A stretch of DNA of 64,000 nucleotides from Carboxylicivirga sp. M1479 (GCF_007097485.1 NZ_VKDE01000011.1:52759-116758), one strand, 5' to 3'; counted from the first letter of the stretch, positions 54,886 to 63,670 are shown. Notes: generated from the letters alone by a model not told the origin. Made by a program: numbers and translations.

Positions 54886-57737
54886 TAATAAATTACTATA
54901 TCCCTTACGATCACACCTGGGTCGAGTAGATAAAGGCGCAAAGTCACTTTATCATCATCCTTTGACTGGTAATTGATTTTTCTTTTTGTAAAACCACGTA
55001 TCACATTATCCTGCCATTCAGCCGTAAATTCATCAGCTTGTACATCGTAAAAAATCGACTCTTCGTTGTTCACTGATACGGCATAGCGTACACCTCTCCC
55101 CTCATGAATGCGTTGGGTAGGTAAAGTGCGTATTTCAATGTGAGATGATCCTTTGGGCCAATTCATCTCATATTCTACCCAAGCAGCATCACTCAATTGC
55201 TTATTGGTCAAAGATGGTGCAGTAAAGGGCAGGGTAGATACTCCTACACCCATTCCTAATCCTTTCACCTTGCTAATATGACTATGCGCGCCTTTGCCTT
55301 TTCGAACGAAGTTCTGTGCAGGTATCTGCTGCTTATAAACTTGGCGGATTGGCGGATAATAACCTATGTGAATACCTGCAATATTCAACAAGGAATCGGG
55401 CAAACTCAGTTGTAATGTATTTTGCCCCTTAACGATGTTAAAATTGCCCATCTCATACCATATGGGAGCAGCAACTTGTGTGTGCCATATATTTCCGATG
55501 TGCTTTAAAGGTAGCCTTAGCATTTGCTCATTAATTGCAAGCGAGTAGGATGGTTCATAGGTCGTTGGAATCGTCGCAAAAATCCAAATTGGTAATTGCC
55601 CCGCTTTTTCCGATTGCCATTGATAGGTGCCATGTATTTCTTCGTTGCCCAGCTTGTGAGTATTCATCAGAACCTCATCCTTTATCGTAAGAGGTGCTTC
55701 CAAACGAATGGCCTTTAAATCTATCGTATGGGCATTTGGCGAAGCTTCAACTTTCTCTAACAACTCTTCTGTTGCTATGGATGGCATTTTAGCTGTCATC
55801 CATGGATTCCATTTCATGATATGTTTCCATTTACCACCCGCATTCACATGGTTGTAGTAGTTTGTAATGCTATCGAGCTGATCATGACAAACAAGTGCTT
55901 TTTCGCCATCAAGCAATGCACTCCGATCCTTTTGTGATGCTTTAATCAAGCTACGTCGCGCTAACAGGTTGCGTTCATTCATCCAACGACAACCTAAAAT
56001 AGGGTATTCGACTAATTGATAGTAAGCACTCATTAATGACTCGGGCAATTGAGCTTTTAACTCTATCGCCTTTTGAGATAATATGCGGTAGCGTTCAATA
56101 CGCTCATTCAACTCCTGCATCGAATAATCCAATCGGTAGCTATGCTCAGGTTTTCCTGCTGCAGCTAATACATAATATTCTTCCATTAGCTCTGCAATAC
56201 CTTTAGCTGCAGGGCTTCCAAATGTTCGTTCAGCCCATTCTAAAGTAAACAAATGAGCATTATCCGGCGTCCACTTGTTAATGTCCCAAGCCATCTCCAG
56301 TGCCATGGTCATTTCTTTTTCGTGTGGTTTGATATCCCCGATGTTGAACATCCAAATACGATCAGCCCCATATTCGTATGCTTTGGTCATTTCATAAGCT
56401 ATAAGACTGGGTGATATAGTATTGAGCCACAAATAAGCTTCGGGCGTACCAAGCAATGATAAGTGATAATACACGCCTGAGCCACCACTTCGCTGCTGCT
56501 CCTCTGGCGTGCACAACTGGCGGGTATAGCCATGGTTATCATCAGCCCACAGCAAAGTAACATCATCGGGCACTTCTAAGCCATTTTGATAGGTAACCAG
56601 CACCTCTTTATAGGTACACAATACTTGAGGAATATCTTCAATTTCTTCGTCAATACTAATTGCCAATAACTGACGCTGTTTATCGATGGCTTGCTGGGTG
56701 ATCTCCACCATTTCCTCCACACTTTCGGCTCCCTCCATTTCAATATCTTCGGTGCCGCGCATGCCCAATGTAAAGGTGTTTTCATAATTTTTGGTGAGCT
56801 CTATTCGGTCGGTCCAGAAAGCATTAATGGTATCGGCATTAATTTTATAATTCCAAGGCCCCTTTTTCTTTACATCCCACTCGGTCATGGTGTTACAATG
56901 CATTTGCTCGCAGTGCGAAGTCCCAATCACAATGCCATAGTTATCGGCTACAACAGGGTTCTCTGGGTAATAATAAAAAGGCTTGGTGCAGGCATGCATC
57001 GCTGGCCAACAGTAATTGGCTTTTAATCGCAGTAAAAGTTCAAAAACACGGGCATATGTTTTCGGGCCGATGTCTTTAATATCTGTCTCATAAGTTTTGC
57101 GGGCCCACACATTTAATCCACCAAAGCCTTCATCGTTAATAAAAATGCCACGATACTTAACCGATGGTGACTTTTGGATGTAGTTTTTAGCAATTACATG
57201 TATTTCATCTTTTTTATTGGGCACAACATCCGCCCACCAATACCAAGGCGAAACTCCCATTGTTTCGGAAATTGTAAACACACCATAGGCGGTACCTCTT
57301 CGATCACTGCCAGCAATAACCATCGCTTTTTTAATCCCTGGCAATGGCTGGTCAAGCACATCAATGAGGTACGATTCCCATTGCCCTTCAATTGCTTCGA
57401 CATTAAGCTTCTTCTTTTCAATCAGCTCATCAATCAAAGCACTTTTTCCAATTGTACCAATTATAAGTACATACTCAGATGAGGGTGTATTAGTAAAATG
57501 AATATCGGGCTCTTGACCAGTTAATAATTTAACATCATCAGAAAAATGACGAACTGCTGTTTTCACAACAGCATAATCGGAAGAATCTATAATAAGCGAA
57601 GCTTCCTGACGCTCCCCTACTAATGGGAAAGTACTGCTTGATGCTTTTTCTAGAACACTTAATTGAGATGCTGGCTGACTGCAGCTTATCAGCATGGTAA
57701 GTAAACTAACAATAATAGAAAAAATGAACTTGCTCAT
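54885..57737 (-). CDS. Glycoside hydrolase family 115 (xylan alpha-1,2-glucuronidase)
   Basis: A 950-residue exported enzyme, probably removing (4-O-methyl-)glucuronic acid from glucuronoxylan. The signal ends in lipobox LISC (Cys19), so surface or periplasmic anchoring is likely. The GH115 pattern is clear: GSDRRGTAYGVFTISETMGV, WYWWADVVP, KYRGIFINDEGFGGLNVWAR, then NYCWPAMHACTKPFYYYPEN and VTLLWADDNHGYTRQL, followed by a C-terminal beta domain. Length fits the family. A fold-back element ends exactly at its stop codon. Neighbours on the strand are three further carbohydrate-related genes. Confidence 0.9.
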   Translation of the reverse strand: MSKFIFSIIVSLLTMLISCSQPASQLSVLEKASSSTFPLVGERQEASLIIDSSDYAVVKTAVRHFSDDVKLLTGQEPDIHFTNTPSSEYVLIIGTIGKSALIDELIEKKKLNVEAIEGQWESYLIDVLDQPLPGIKKAMVIAGSDRRGTAYGVFTISETMGVSPWYWWADVVPNKKDEIHVIAKNYIQKSPSVKYRGIFINDEGFGGLNVWARKTYETDIKDIGPKTYARVFELLLRLKANYCWPAMHACTKPFYYYPENPVVADNYGIVIGTSHCEQMHCNTMTEWDVKKKGPWNYKINADTINAFWTDRIELTKNYENTFTLGMRGTEDIEMEGAESVEEMVEITQQAIDKQRQLLAISIDEEIEDIPQVLCTYKEVLVTYQNGLEVPDDVTLLWADDNHGYTRQLCTPEEQQRSGGSGVYYHLSLLGTPEAYLWLNTISPSLIAYEMTKAYEYGADRIWMFNIGDIKPHEKEMTMALEMAWDINKWTPDNAHLFTLEWAERTFGSPAAKGIAELMEEYYVLAAAGKPEHSYRLDYSMQELNERIERYRILSQKAIELKAQLPESLMSAYYQLVEYPILGCRWMNERNLLARRSLIKASQKDRSALLDGEKALVCHDQLDSITNYYNHVNAGGKWKHIMKWNPWMTAKMPSIATEELLEKVEASPNAHTIDLKAIRLEAPLTIKDEVLMNTHKLGNEEIHGTYQWQSEKAGQLPIWIFATIPTTYEPSYSLAINEQMLRLPLKHIGNIWHTQVAAPIWYEMGNFNIVKGQNTLQLSLPDSLLNIAGIHIGYYPPIRQVYKQQIPAQNFVRKGKGAHSHISKVKGLGMGVGVSTLPFTAPSLTNKQLSDAAWVEYEMNWPKGSSHIEIRTLPTQRIHEGRGVRYAVSVNNEESIFYDVQADEFTAEWQDNVIRGFTKRKINYQSKDDDKVTLRLYLLDPGVIVRDIVIY

Positions 57738-57942
57738 GGTTTGATTAGTTATATGAAAACTTCGTTAACAGATGAGATGCAGGTTTTAATATGCGTGAAA
57801 AAGGTGTCGAATATATTGTGCTACTACGCTAAGCTAATTTGATTGTTAATATTCATATCGACTGTAACGAGAGAGCCCACTTACACTACGAACACCCTCT
57901 TCAACACTTCTTAAAAAAACTGCAATAAAACCTAAACCTTAT

Positions 57943-58959
57943 TTATTCCATGGCCGACTCGCGCAATGACTTCTGCAGCAAGGCCTCAGGACCGATTCCA
58001 CAAAAGGTATTGGCCGAACCCAAATCTTTAACACGCCCACTCATAAAGTCGCTGTACCAATCCATCCATGGGTAGGTATAATGGTATTTTTCAGCGGCAT
58101 GCAATACCAGGCCATCGTCGCCTTTTTCTGGCAAGCGCTCACCTCTGTTTTGATAATATGTTTCGCCCACTGTGTGCAGCCATTCATGCACCCACACACC
58201 TGGATCATTCTCTTTGTACCAATTGATGTTCTCATTCAAATCATCACCAGCATTAAACTTTATGGTGATATAGCCTGTCTTAATCGGATCGTTCAAAGGG
58301 TCGGTCCATGCCAAACCAAAGTAGGAACTTTGAAAGCTACAGTCACCCTCTGATTCGCGCCAAAAAACAAATACGGCATCGTAATTACCAGCTTTTACTT
58401 CGGGCAATAACTCAACAATTGACTCGGGTTCTAAGGTAAACCAGGTATTGCTTGCCTTGTGCAGTTCAATAGGCGTTTGAATATCTTTTCGCTCTACTTC
58501 CCATTTCATGGTATTGTAGGACATGGGGTGAAATTGATTATCGATACTCCATTGGAAAAAGTCGAATCCTGCATCCAATTCATCCTTACTAAAGCGTGAA
58601 CTACAACGTCCTTTAGCACTCATTCCCGTTACCTCGTGAACACCAAGCCAAAGCGCTTTCCAAACTTTTGGTTCTGGTGCATCGTTTGGTGTAAACTCAA
58701 TATCTGTATCCTCAGTAACATTGACTTCTCTACGCAAGTATTGGCGTGATTCATCGGTAGCTACAGCAAACACATGATCCCCTTTGCTCACCTTTAGCTC
58801 AGCGGGAGTTGTGTAACCTGTGTATTGTCCATTGAGATAGACATGCCCCTTTTCGGTCGCCGTAATGGTGATGCTTGGTAGCGTGTCTTTTTTATTGCTG
58901 CCTGAATCACAAGCTTGTAAAGCAATTGTCAGTAGTAAAATTCCTAGTATCTGTTTCAT
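57943..58959 (-). CDS. PEGA-domain lipoprotein with HEWLH motif, function unknown
   Basis: A 338-residue lipoprotein (lipobox LQAC, Cys17). Residues ~29-92 form a PEGA-type beta domain (ITITATEKGHVYLNGQYTGY). The C-terminal ~230 residues are not a family I recognise. They contain HEWLH at residues 258-262 in DPGVWVHEWLHTVGETYY, an HExxH zinc-peptidase signature; the metzincin third histidine (HExxHxxGxxH) is replaced by Tyr. The domain is tryptophan-rich. It lies between GH115 and GH97 on the same strand, so a role in polysaccharide or glycoprotein processing is possible. I chose the ATG at 58959, which opens the lipoprotein signal. Confidence 0.65.
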   Translation of the reverse strand: MKQILGILLLTIALQACDSGSNKKDTLPSITITATEKGHVYLNGQYTGYTTPAELKVSKGDHVFAVATDESRQYLRREVNVTEDTDIEFTPNDAPEPKVWKALWLGVHEVTGMSAKGRCSSRFSKDELDAGFDFFQWSIDNQFHPMSYNTMKWEVERKDIQTPIELHKASNTWFTLEPESIVELLPEVKAGNYDAVFVFWRESEGDCSFQSSYFGLAWTDPLNDPIKTGYITIKFNAGDDLNENINWYKENDPGVWVHEWLHTVGETYYQNRGERLPEKGDDGLVLHAAEKYHYTYPWMDWYSDFMSGRVKDLGSANTFCGIGPEALLQKSLRESAME

Positions 58960-58974
58960 ATGTTTAAAAACTAG

Positions 58975-59010
58975 TATCAAGATTCAAGTATCAAGACACA
59001 AGACTGACTT
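58975..59010. repeat. TATCAAGATTCAAG degenerate repeat
   Basis: Repeats of TATCAAGATTCAAG, TATCAAGACACAAGAC lie just upstream of the PEGA lipoprotein gene. The same type of words occurs at 32470-32525 beside leader element A. Confidence 0.5.
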
Positions 59011-59014
59011 GCAG

Positions 59015-59078
59015 AACATTTACAAGGGTTCTTTAGTCATAGCCCTGCGTGTTTAAAGCTTAATCATGATGGATTCAT
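59015..59078 (-). repeat. Leader element copy E (degenerate)
   Basis: Directly after copy D the sequence restarts with ATGAATCCATCATGATTAAGC, then TTTAAACACGCAGGGCTATGA, which aligns with the start of copy B (ATGAAACGATCATGAAATTT, then TTTTCACACAGGAGGATGA). It is more decayed than the others and has no intact leader ORF. So D and E form a tandem pair like C and B. Confidence 0.45.
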
Positions 59079-59168
59079 GTGTTTAAATTTATTTTCATTT
59101 GTCAGTTGCAACTCGCCAAAGTTAGATTTGCTCCTGTGTGAGAAACTATCTTCATGGCTCGGTTCTAT
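59079..59168 (-). repeat. Leader element copy D
   Basis: A ~90-bp copy of the dispersed leader element: CTCACACAGGAGCAAATC, then CTTTGGCGAGTTGC and ACTGACAAATGAAAATAAAT ending AAACAC just before an ATG. It lies ~120 bp upstream of the PEGA lipoprotein. Its frame carries an early stop in the A/B frame but an 17-codon ORF (59102-59155, MKIVSHTGANLTLASCN) in another frame, mirrored by copy C (SHTGVRLILASS). Confidence 0.65.
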
Positions 59169-59262
59169 TCTCTACATTTGTATTACATATTGGCGTAACA
59201 ACATCAATATGGCTTTATAAATAGTATGCACTATAGGCATTTTGATTAGTATGGTATGACAA

Positions 59263-59280
59263 GCCTGTCTGTCGACGGGC
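59263..59280. other. Short GC-rich hairpin
   Basis: GCCTGTC-TGTC-GACGGGC can form a 7-bp stem. No attached T-run; role unknown. It precedes the palindrome array by 26 bp. Confidence 0.35.
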
Positions 59281-59306
59281 ATTATTATTACCGATAAGTA
59301 TTTCGC

Positions 59307-59389
59307 GACCCAATTGGGTCACACAATGCGACCCAACTGGGTTATGATGTATGACCCAACTGGGTTATGGTACCTGACCCAACTGGGTC
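59307..59389. repeat. Array of four 14-bp palindromes with exact 23-bp period
   Basis: GACCCAATTGGGTC (59307-59320), GACCCAACTGGGTT (59330-59343), GACCCAACTGGGTT (59353-59366) and GACCCAACTGGGTC (59376-59389) start exactly 23 bp apart. The 9-bp spacers differ (ACACAATGC, ATGATGTAT, ATGGTACCT). The pattern could be four operator sites, or alternating hairpins in which each right half pairs with the next left half. It lies in the 697-bp gap between GH97 and the PEGA lipoprotein. Confidence 0.85.
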
Positions 59390-59551
59390 GGATTAAGTGC
59401 GTGGTAACACCAACCATATTTCATAAGGCGCTGATATAACGCAATACGATCCCACTTCCGACATAAGCAGTAGCACAATGCTACTACCCTGTCGAAATAT
59501 GATTTACTTTAAACTTTAGTTATGATATTATACCGATTTAATATCGAAATG

Positions 59552-59584
59552 AGTCTTTGCTTCGCATACTCCCAAAGACTTTTT
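59552..59584 (+). terminator. Plus-strand terminator-like hairpin without a gene
   Basis: AGTCTTTG/CAAAGACT with a 13-nt loop is followed by four T on the plus strand, where no coding gene ends. It could end an unannotated transcript from this spacer, or act on the minus strand as part of the GH97 3' region. Confidence 0.4.
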
Positions 59585-59605
59585 CGTTTATTAGCGGCAT
59601 TAACG

Positions 59606-59650
59606 ATTGCAATTTCAAAGTTTCACTTAAAGCTCACTTTGAAATGCAAT
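59606..59650 (-). terminator. 3' hairpin after GH97
   Basis: ATTGCAATTTCAAAGT and ACTTTGAAATGCAAT form a 15-bp stem with a one-base bulge and a 14-nt loop, 5 bp after the GH97 stop. There is no T-run, so it may protect the mRNA end instead of acting as an intrinsic terminator. Confidence 0.5.
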
Positions 59651-59655
59651 TGCTA

Positions 59656-61638
59656 TTATTTAATCGGACGTAAAATAGCGGCAAAACCACCACCTTTGGC
59701 CAACTGTAGCGTTAGCTTATCCGTTTGATTAACTTTTATGGTTTCAGCCTTGTAATCCTGTGCATATTTATTGGCATTTACTCCATCCTTAAACAGCTCC
59801 AGCTCAAAGGTTCCTTCGGGTAAAAATGAGAAATCTAATTCCATGGTTCTCTCTTCCCAATTGGTCATGCCACCAACATACCAATTTTCACCATTTTGCC
59901 TGGCCATAGCAACATACTCTCCAACACGCGCTTCTAAAGCAATAGTCTTATCCCAAACACTTGGCATTTGAGAAATAAATCGTGTACACTCTTCTTCTTG
60001 GTAGTAATTTGATGGATTATCACACATCATTTGCAGACCACTTTCAAATATTACATACATCGCCATTTGATGACAGCGTGTTCCCATACTCATTGGACGA
60101 CTAAACGCTATGTTAAAATGCTCTTCTTGCGTATTAATCATGGCTCCTGGTGTGTAATCCATTGGTCCTACTGCCATGCGAATAAATGGCAGCGTAGTAT
60201 TATGACCAGGTGTTATTTCCTCACTCCATTTATTATTCTCGTTACCTTTAACTCCTTCGTAACTGATAACATTTGGATAAGCCCTACGAAGACCGTTTGG
60301 TTTATACGAACCATGGTAATCAACCAGTAACTGACGCTCGGCACATTCAAGGGCAATTTGCTCGTATGAGTTAACCATGTATTGATCGGCACGCTGCATA
60401 AAATCAACCTTAATTCCCTTGGCACCCCAATTGGCATAAGTATCTAATATCTGGTCCATGTTTTCATCTAAGGGTTTCCATAAACACCACAAAATGATAC
60501 CAACACCTTTCTCTTCGCCATAACGTATCAGTTCTTTCACATCCATATCGGGATTAAAATCAAGAATTTCAGTGGTTGATTTAGTCCATCCTTCATCGAG
60601 TATGACATATTCAACATCATACTCGGAAGCAAAATCAATAAAATATTTATAGGTCGCGGTATTAAGTCCAGATTCAAAATCAACGCCATAGATGTTATTG
60701 TCATTCCACCAATCCCAGGCTACTTTACCTGGTTTAATCCAATCCGTATCCTTCAATTTAAGTGGGTCTGAAAGTTGCATCACCATATCTTGCTCCAGCA
60801 ATGTTTTATCATCATTGGTAATTACAAATAGTCGCCACGGAAAGGTTCTTTTTCCTTTGGTTTTAGCAATATAATCGTGCTCTTGCGTGATGATGACATT
60901 ACGGTCGACCCTTGCCCCTGGTTGAGGTATGGTTTCTTTAACCGCTTTAGGAAACTTGGAAACAAACTGTCTTTTTCCTGCAGACTCTAAAAACAGGTTT
61001 GGATAATCATAAACATTAGCCTCTGAGAAAAGTACACGAACTTTTTCACTATCCTGATTAAACAAAACAGGTAAGGAGCAAAAATCACCTGTAGGAATAG
61101 AGTCGGCATTTAAATGCAAGTAGTTACGTTCGTAATGCGAGTAAGTGGAAACTTCTTTGGGGAAGTATGAGCTGGAACCATCGGGTAAAACAATATCCAA
61201 TACCTCATTATCTACTTCGACATCACCTCGCATTGACGTATGGAATCGATATGCCACACCTTCGTTATACAACCTGAAATGAAGTCCAAAGCCACTTTTA
61301 AAAGATAATTGCAACTCTTTATAACGATTAGCTACCTCTCGATTTTTTAATGGCACAACAACAGTAAACTGCTCATTTTTTTCAACGATCTTATTTGATT
61401 TAAGTTGAGACGACTGAGCCAATTGCTTACCATTAATCGACATATCTATAATAACCTCTGGCAAAACTATTTGATTATTCTTTTCTACCGACCAGCTAAT
61501 GTGATTTCCCACATTGACAGTCAATACTGTATTACCATCTAATGAGGTCACTTTTATTTCCTCTGCAGCAGACAGGTGCAGCAGGCTATTACAAAACAGC
61601 AGTGCTAAAAGATACTTTGTTATTCTCTTCATCATCAT
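59656..61638 (-). CDS. Glycoside hydrolase family 97, retaining type
   Basis: A 660-residue exported glycosidase (signal peptide MMMKRITKYLLALLFCNSLL). The N-terminal beta-sandwich (residues ~25-270) is followed by a (beta/alpha)8 barrel: DWIKPGKVAWDWWNDNN, EYVILDEGWTKS and GIKVDFMQRADQYMV. The Asp in KVDFM takes the place of the nucleophile of retaining GH97 enzymes (alpha-galactosidase type), unlike SusB-type inverting members. A small C-terminal beta domain ends the protein. Start chosen at 61638, 13 bp after the upstream glycosidase, with which it forms an operon. Exact substrate is open. Confidence 0.9.
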   Translation of the reverse strand: MMMKRITKYLLALLFCNSLLHLSAAEEIKVTSLDGNTVLTVNVGNHISWSVEKNNQIVLPEVIIDMSINGKQLAQSSQLKSNKIVEKNEQFTVVVPLKNREVANRYKELQLSFKSGFGLHFRLYNEGVAYRFHTSMRGDVEVDNEVLDIVLPDGSSSYFPKEVSTYSHYERNYLHLNADSIPTGDFCSLPVLFNQDSEKVRVLFSEANVYDYPNLFLESAGKRQFVSKFPKAVKETIPQPGARVDRNVIITQEHDYIAKTKGKRTFPWRLFVITNDDKTLLEQDMVMQLSDPLKLKDTDWIKPGKVAWDWWNDNNIYGVDFESGLNTATYKYFIDFASEYDVEYVILDEGWTKSTTEILDFNPDMDVKELIRYGEEKGVGIILWCLWKPLDENMDQILDTYANWGAKGIKVDFMQRADQYMVNSYEQIALECAERQLLVDYHGSYKPNGLRRAYPNVISYEGVKGNENNKWSEEITPGHNTTLPFIRMAVGPMDYTPGAMINTQEEHFNIAFSRPMSMGTRCHQMAMYVIFESGLQMMCDNPSNYYQEEECTRFISQMPSVWDKTIALEARVGEYVAMARQNGENWYVGGMTNWEERTMELDFSFLPEGTFELELFKDGVNANKYAQDYKAETIKVNQTDKLTLQLAKGGGFAAILRPIK

Positions 61639-61651
61639 ATTATTACTGATA

Positions 61652-63670
61652 TTATAATTTAACCGAAAGTTCACCACCGTTTAATACTGACTTCTTGAAT
61701 AAGGTTTTTCCGCTGGCATTGCGAATAATTACCTGTACTTTCTTATTCTTTTTAATTATTTCAAGGTCAAAATCCTCACCAAAGCCATGTACACTTTTCA
61801 TGTTCATATAATCCCAATCTTCTGGCAATTGTGGGGTGATGGTAAATGAATTAAATCCTGTTGGACGAATGCCAAATAAGCCTTCAATAAATACACGACA
61901 GTACAAGGCACTCTCGGCCGATAAATGACGCTGGTCATTCTCGGGATATGCTTCCACTGGATAGGGAACGCGATCTCCAAGCAAACGACGGTTTGAATAA
62001 TACTTTAAAAATTCTAGTCCGCGTTTAGTTTCTCCCGCAGCAAATACTCCTCTTAAACCATACAAGGTAGAGCGATCCCAGAATGTTTTATCACCAGCCT
62101 CAGTTGCTAAACCATCAGCGGTCCATAAATCAGGTGAAAACAAGGCGTTGGTCGTTGCTTCTTTACGGTCATAAATACCTACTGTTAATGGGATACAGAT
62201 CCAAGCTCTTAAAACATCATTCCCCTCGTAATACCTGTAAGTATCAAATCCCATTACATTGGCACCAAAATGTTGCTCTATGTTAAGCTTTAGCTCTTTC
62301 GCCTGTGAGCTATAATCGTCCGCCTTTTCGTTGCCCATGCCTAATTCATGACATAAATACGAAGCAGAAACCAAGGCATCGTAATAAAGAGACGATGTAC
62401 ATAAGTTAGCATCACCAGCTGGGAAGCGCCCCTCCAACTCATCAGAATCAGAATTTACCACACCATTATCATTGATTTTACGGCGGCTAAACTCAAGGCA
62501 CCACTCTATCAAAGGCCACAACTCCTGCGCTACAGCCTTATCGCTATAAGTTAAAGCGAAACGTGCTGCTCCATAGGCAATCATAGCGGCATCTCCCCTG
62601 TCACCAGCACCATCCCAAAAACTAATGCCCTCGGCAATAATCGATGATGGAATGGGTTTATACTCATCATTCATAAAACGAGCGAAATGACGATAGGAGT
62701 TAATAGCCGATTCATTGCCGTAATCGTAGCCCTGAAATGGAAAGAAAGGATTGATATACTCAGCCTGGTCATTGGCCCAAATGGCTGCATAATAGTTCAA
62801 ACCTCCTGGACCGTGCATGGGACCACCTTTTGTTTGATAAATACTTTCATTAGCTCTTATTTTGGCAAAAGCAAAAGCTGTGTTTAAGGTGTTATCCGGC
62901 GTTTCTAATATCAGGTTGTCCCATAGTTCACTCACAAAAGAATCTCTTTTTATCAACTCTTGTTCAACGTCGATATCCAATGCCTTTTCGTTTTGCTTTT
63001 GTGCTGTGATGGTCACATAAAAAACAATGGACTCGCCAGCAGCAATCTTCTTTGAACCAGTATTGATTGTTTGGTAACGCACAACATAAGGACCTTCGAC
63101 TGTTCTCTCAGCATGTGCAACCAACTGCTTGCTAAGCTCAGGAATTTCAACAAATACATCTTCAGCACCTGGATTACTTAGTACATATTTTTCGCAAAAA
63201 GCAGGCTGATCGTAGGATACAAAGTGTGTACTTTCAAGCTGCAAATTTAAAACGGGCTTGGTTCGAAAGTAATTAAACTGAAGCTCTCGGCGCACTGTTA
63301 GTTTGCCATCGTGCTGCACCTCGTGGGTCAGCTCTTGCGTAGGCCTACGCCCTTCTATGTGCAAGCCTTTGACTATATCATCATTAATGGTGCGAAGTAA
63401 GCCGCCTCTTGTTTGGTTAGGAATAATGCGCAACATGGGCCAAACAAGTTCCCGACCAATACTGAAACTATTATCTGCATTAACCCCGTATTTTACTACC
63501 GCAGAGATATACTTACCACTCATTTCTATATCATCATGGTGCGGTAAATTTGAATCCTTTACCGACCATTTGATGCTTCCATCATCATTTATTTCCCAAA
63601 TATTTTTATCTGTTTGTCCAATAGAACTTATGCTAATGGCCAACAATACAATTAAGAAGAGATTTTTCAT
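61652..63670 (-). CDS. Putative six-hairpin (alpha/alpha) glycosidase
   Basis: A 672-residue exported protein with a signal peptide (MKNLFLIVLLAISISSIGQ). Residues ~20-240 form a beta-sandwich domain, and residues ~250-580 an (alpha/alpha)6 barrel pattern as in GH15/63/65/78/95-like enzymes: GGLNYYAAIWANDQAEYINP, FWDGAGDRGDAAMIAYGAAR and TFWDRSTLYGLRGVF. A C-terminal beta domain follows (FNSFTITPQLPEDWDY). The exact family is not recognised. ATG at 63670 lies 16 nt after the short ORF of leader element B. It is co-transcribed with GH97. Confidence 0.7.
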   Translation of the reverse strand: MKNLFLIVLLAISISSIGQTDKNIWEINDDGSIKWSVKDSNLPHHDDIEMSGKYISAVVKYGVNADNSFSIGRELVWPMLRIIPNQTRGGLLRTINDDIVKGLHIEGRRPTQELTHEVQHDGKLTVRRELQFNYFRTKPVLNLQLESTHFVSYDQPAFCEKYVLSNPGAEDVFVEIPELSKQLVAHAERTVEGPYVVRYQTINTGSKKIAAGESIVFYVTITAQKQNEKALDIDVEQELIKRDSFVSELWDNLILETPDNTLNTAFAFAKIRANESIYQTKGGPMHGPGGLNYYAAIWANDQAEYINPFFPFQGYDYGNESAINSYRHFARFMNDEYKPIPSSIIAEGISFWDGAGDRGDAAMIAYGAARFALTYSDKAVAQELWPLIEWCLEFSRRKINDNGVVNSDSDELEGRFPAGDANLCTSSLYYDALVSASYLCHELGMGNEKADDYSSQAKELKLNIEQHFGANVMGFDTYRYYEGNDVLRAWICIPLTVGIYDRKEATTNALFSPDLWTADGLATEAGDKTFWDRSTLYGLRGVFAAGETKRGLEFLKYYSNRRLLGDRVPYPVEAYPENDQRHLSAESALYCRVFIEGLFGIRPTGFNSFTITPQLPEDWDYMNMKSVHGFGEDFDLEIIKKNKKVQVIIRNASGKTLFKKSVLNGGELSVKL

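Noticed and set aside
59307..59389. CRISPR array
   Set aside because: Repeats are 14-bp palindromes with 9-bp spacers at a 23-bp period; too short for CRISPR, and there are no cas genes.
59522..59728. 68-codon plus-strand frame in the GH97 3' spacer
   Set aside because: It runs into the antisense of the GH97 C-terminus and through a hairpin; composition gives no sign of coding.
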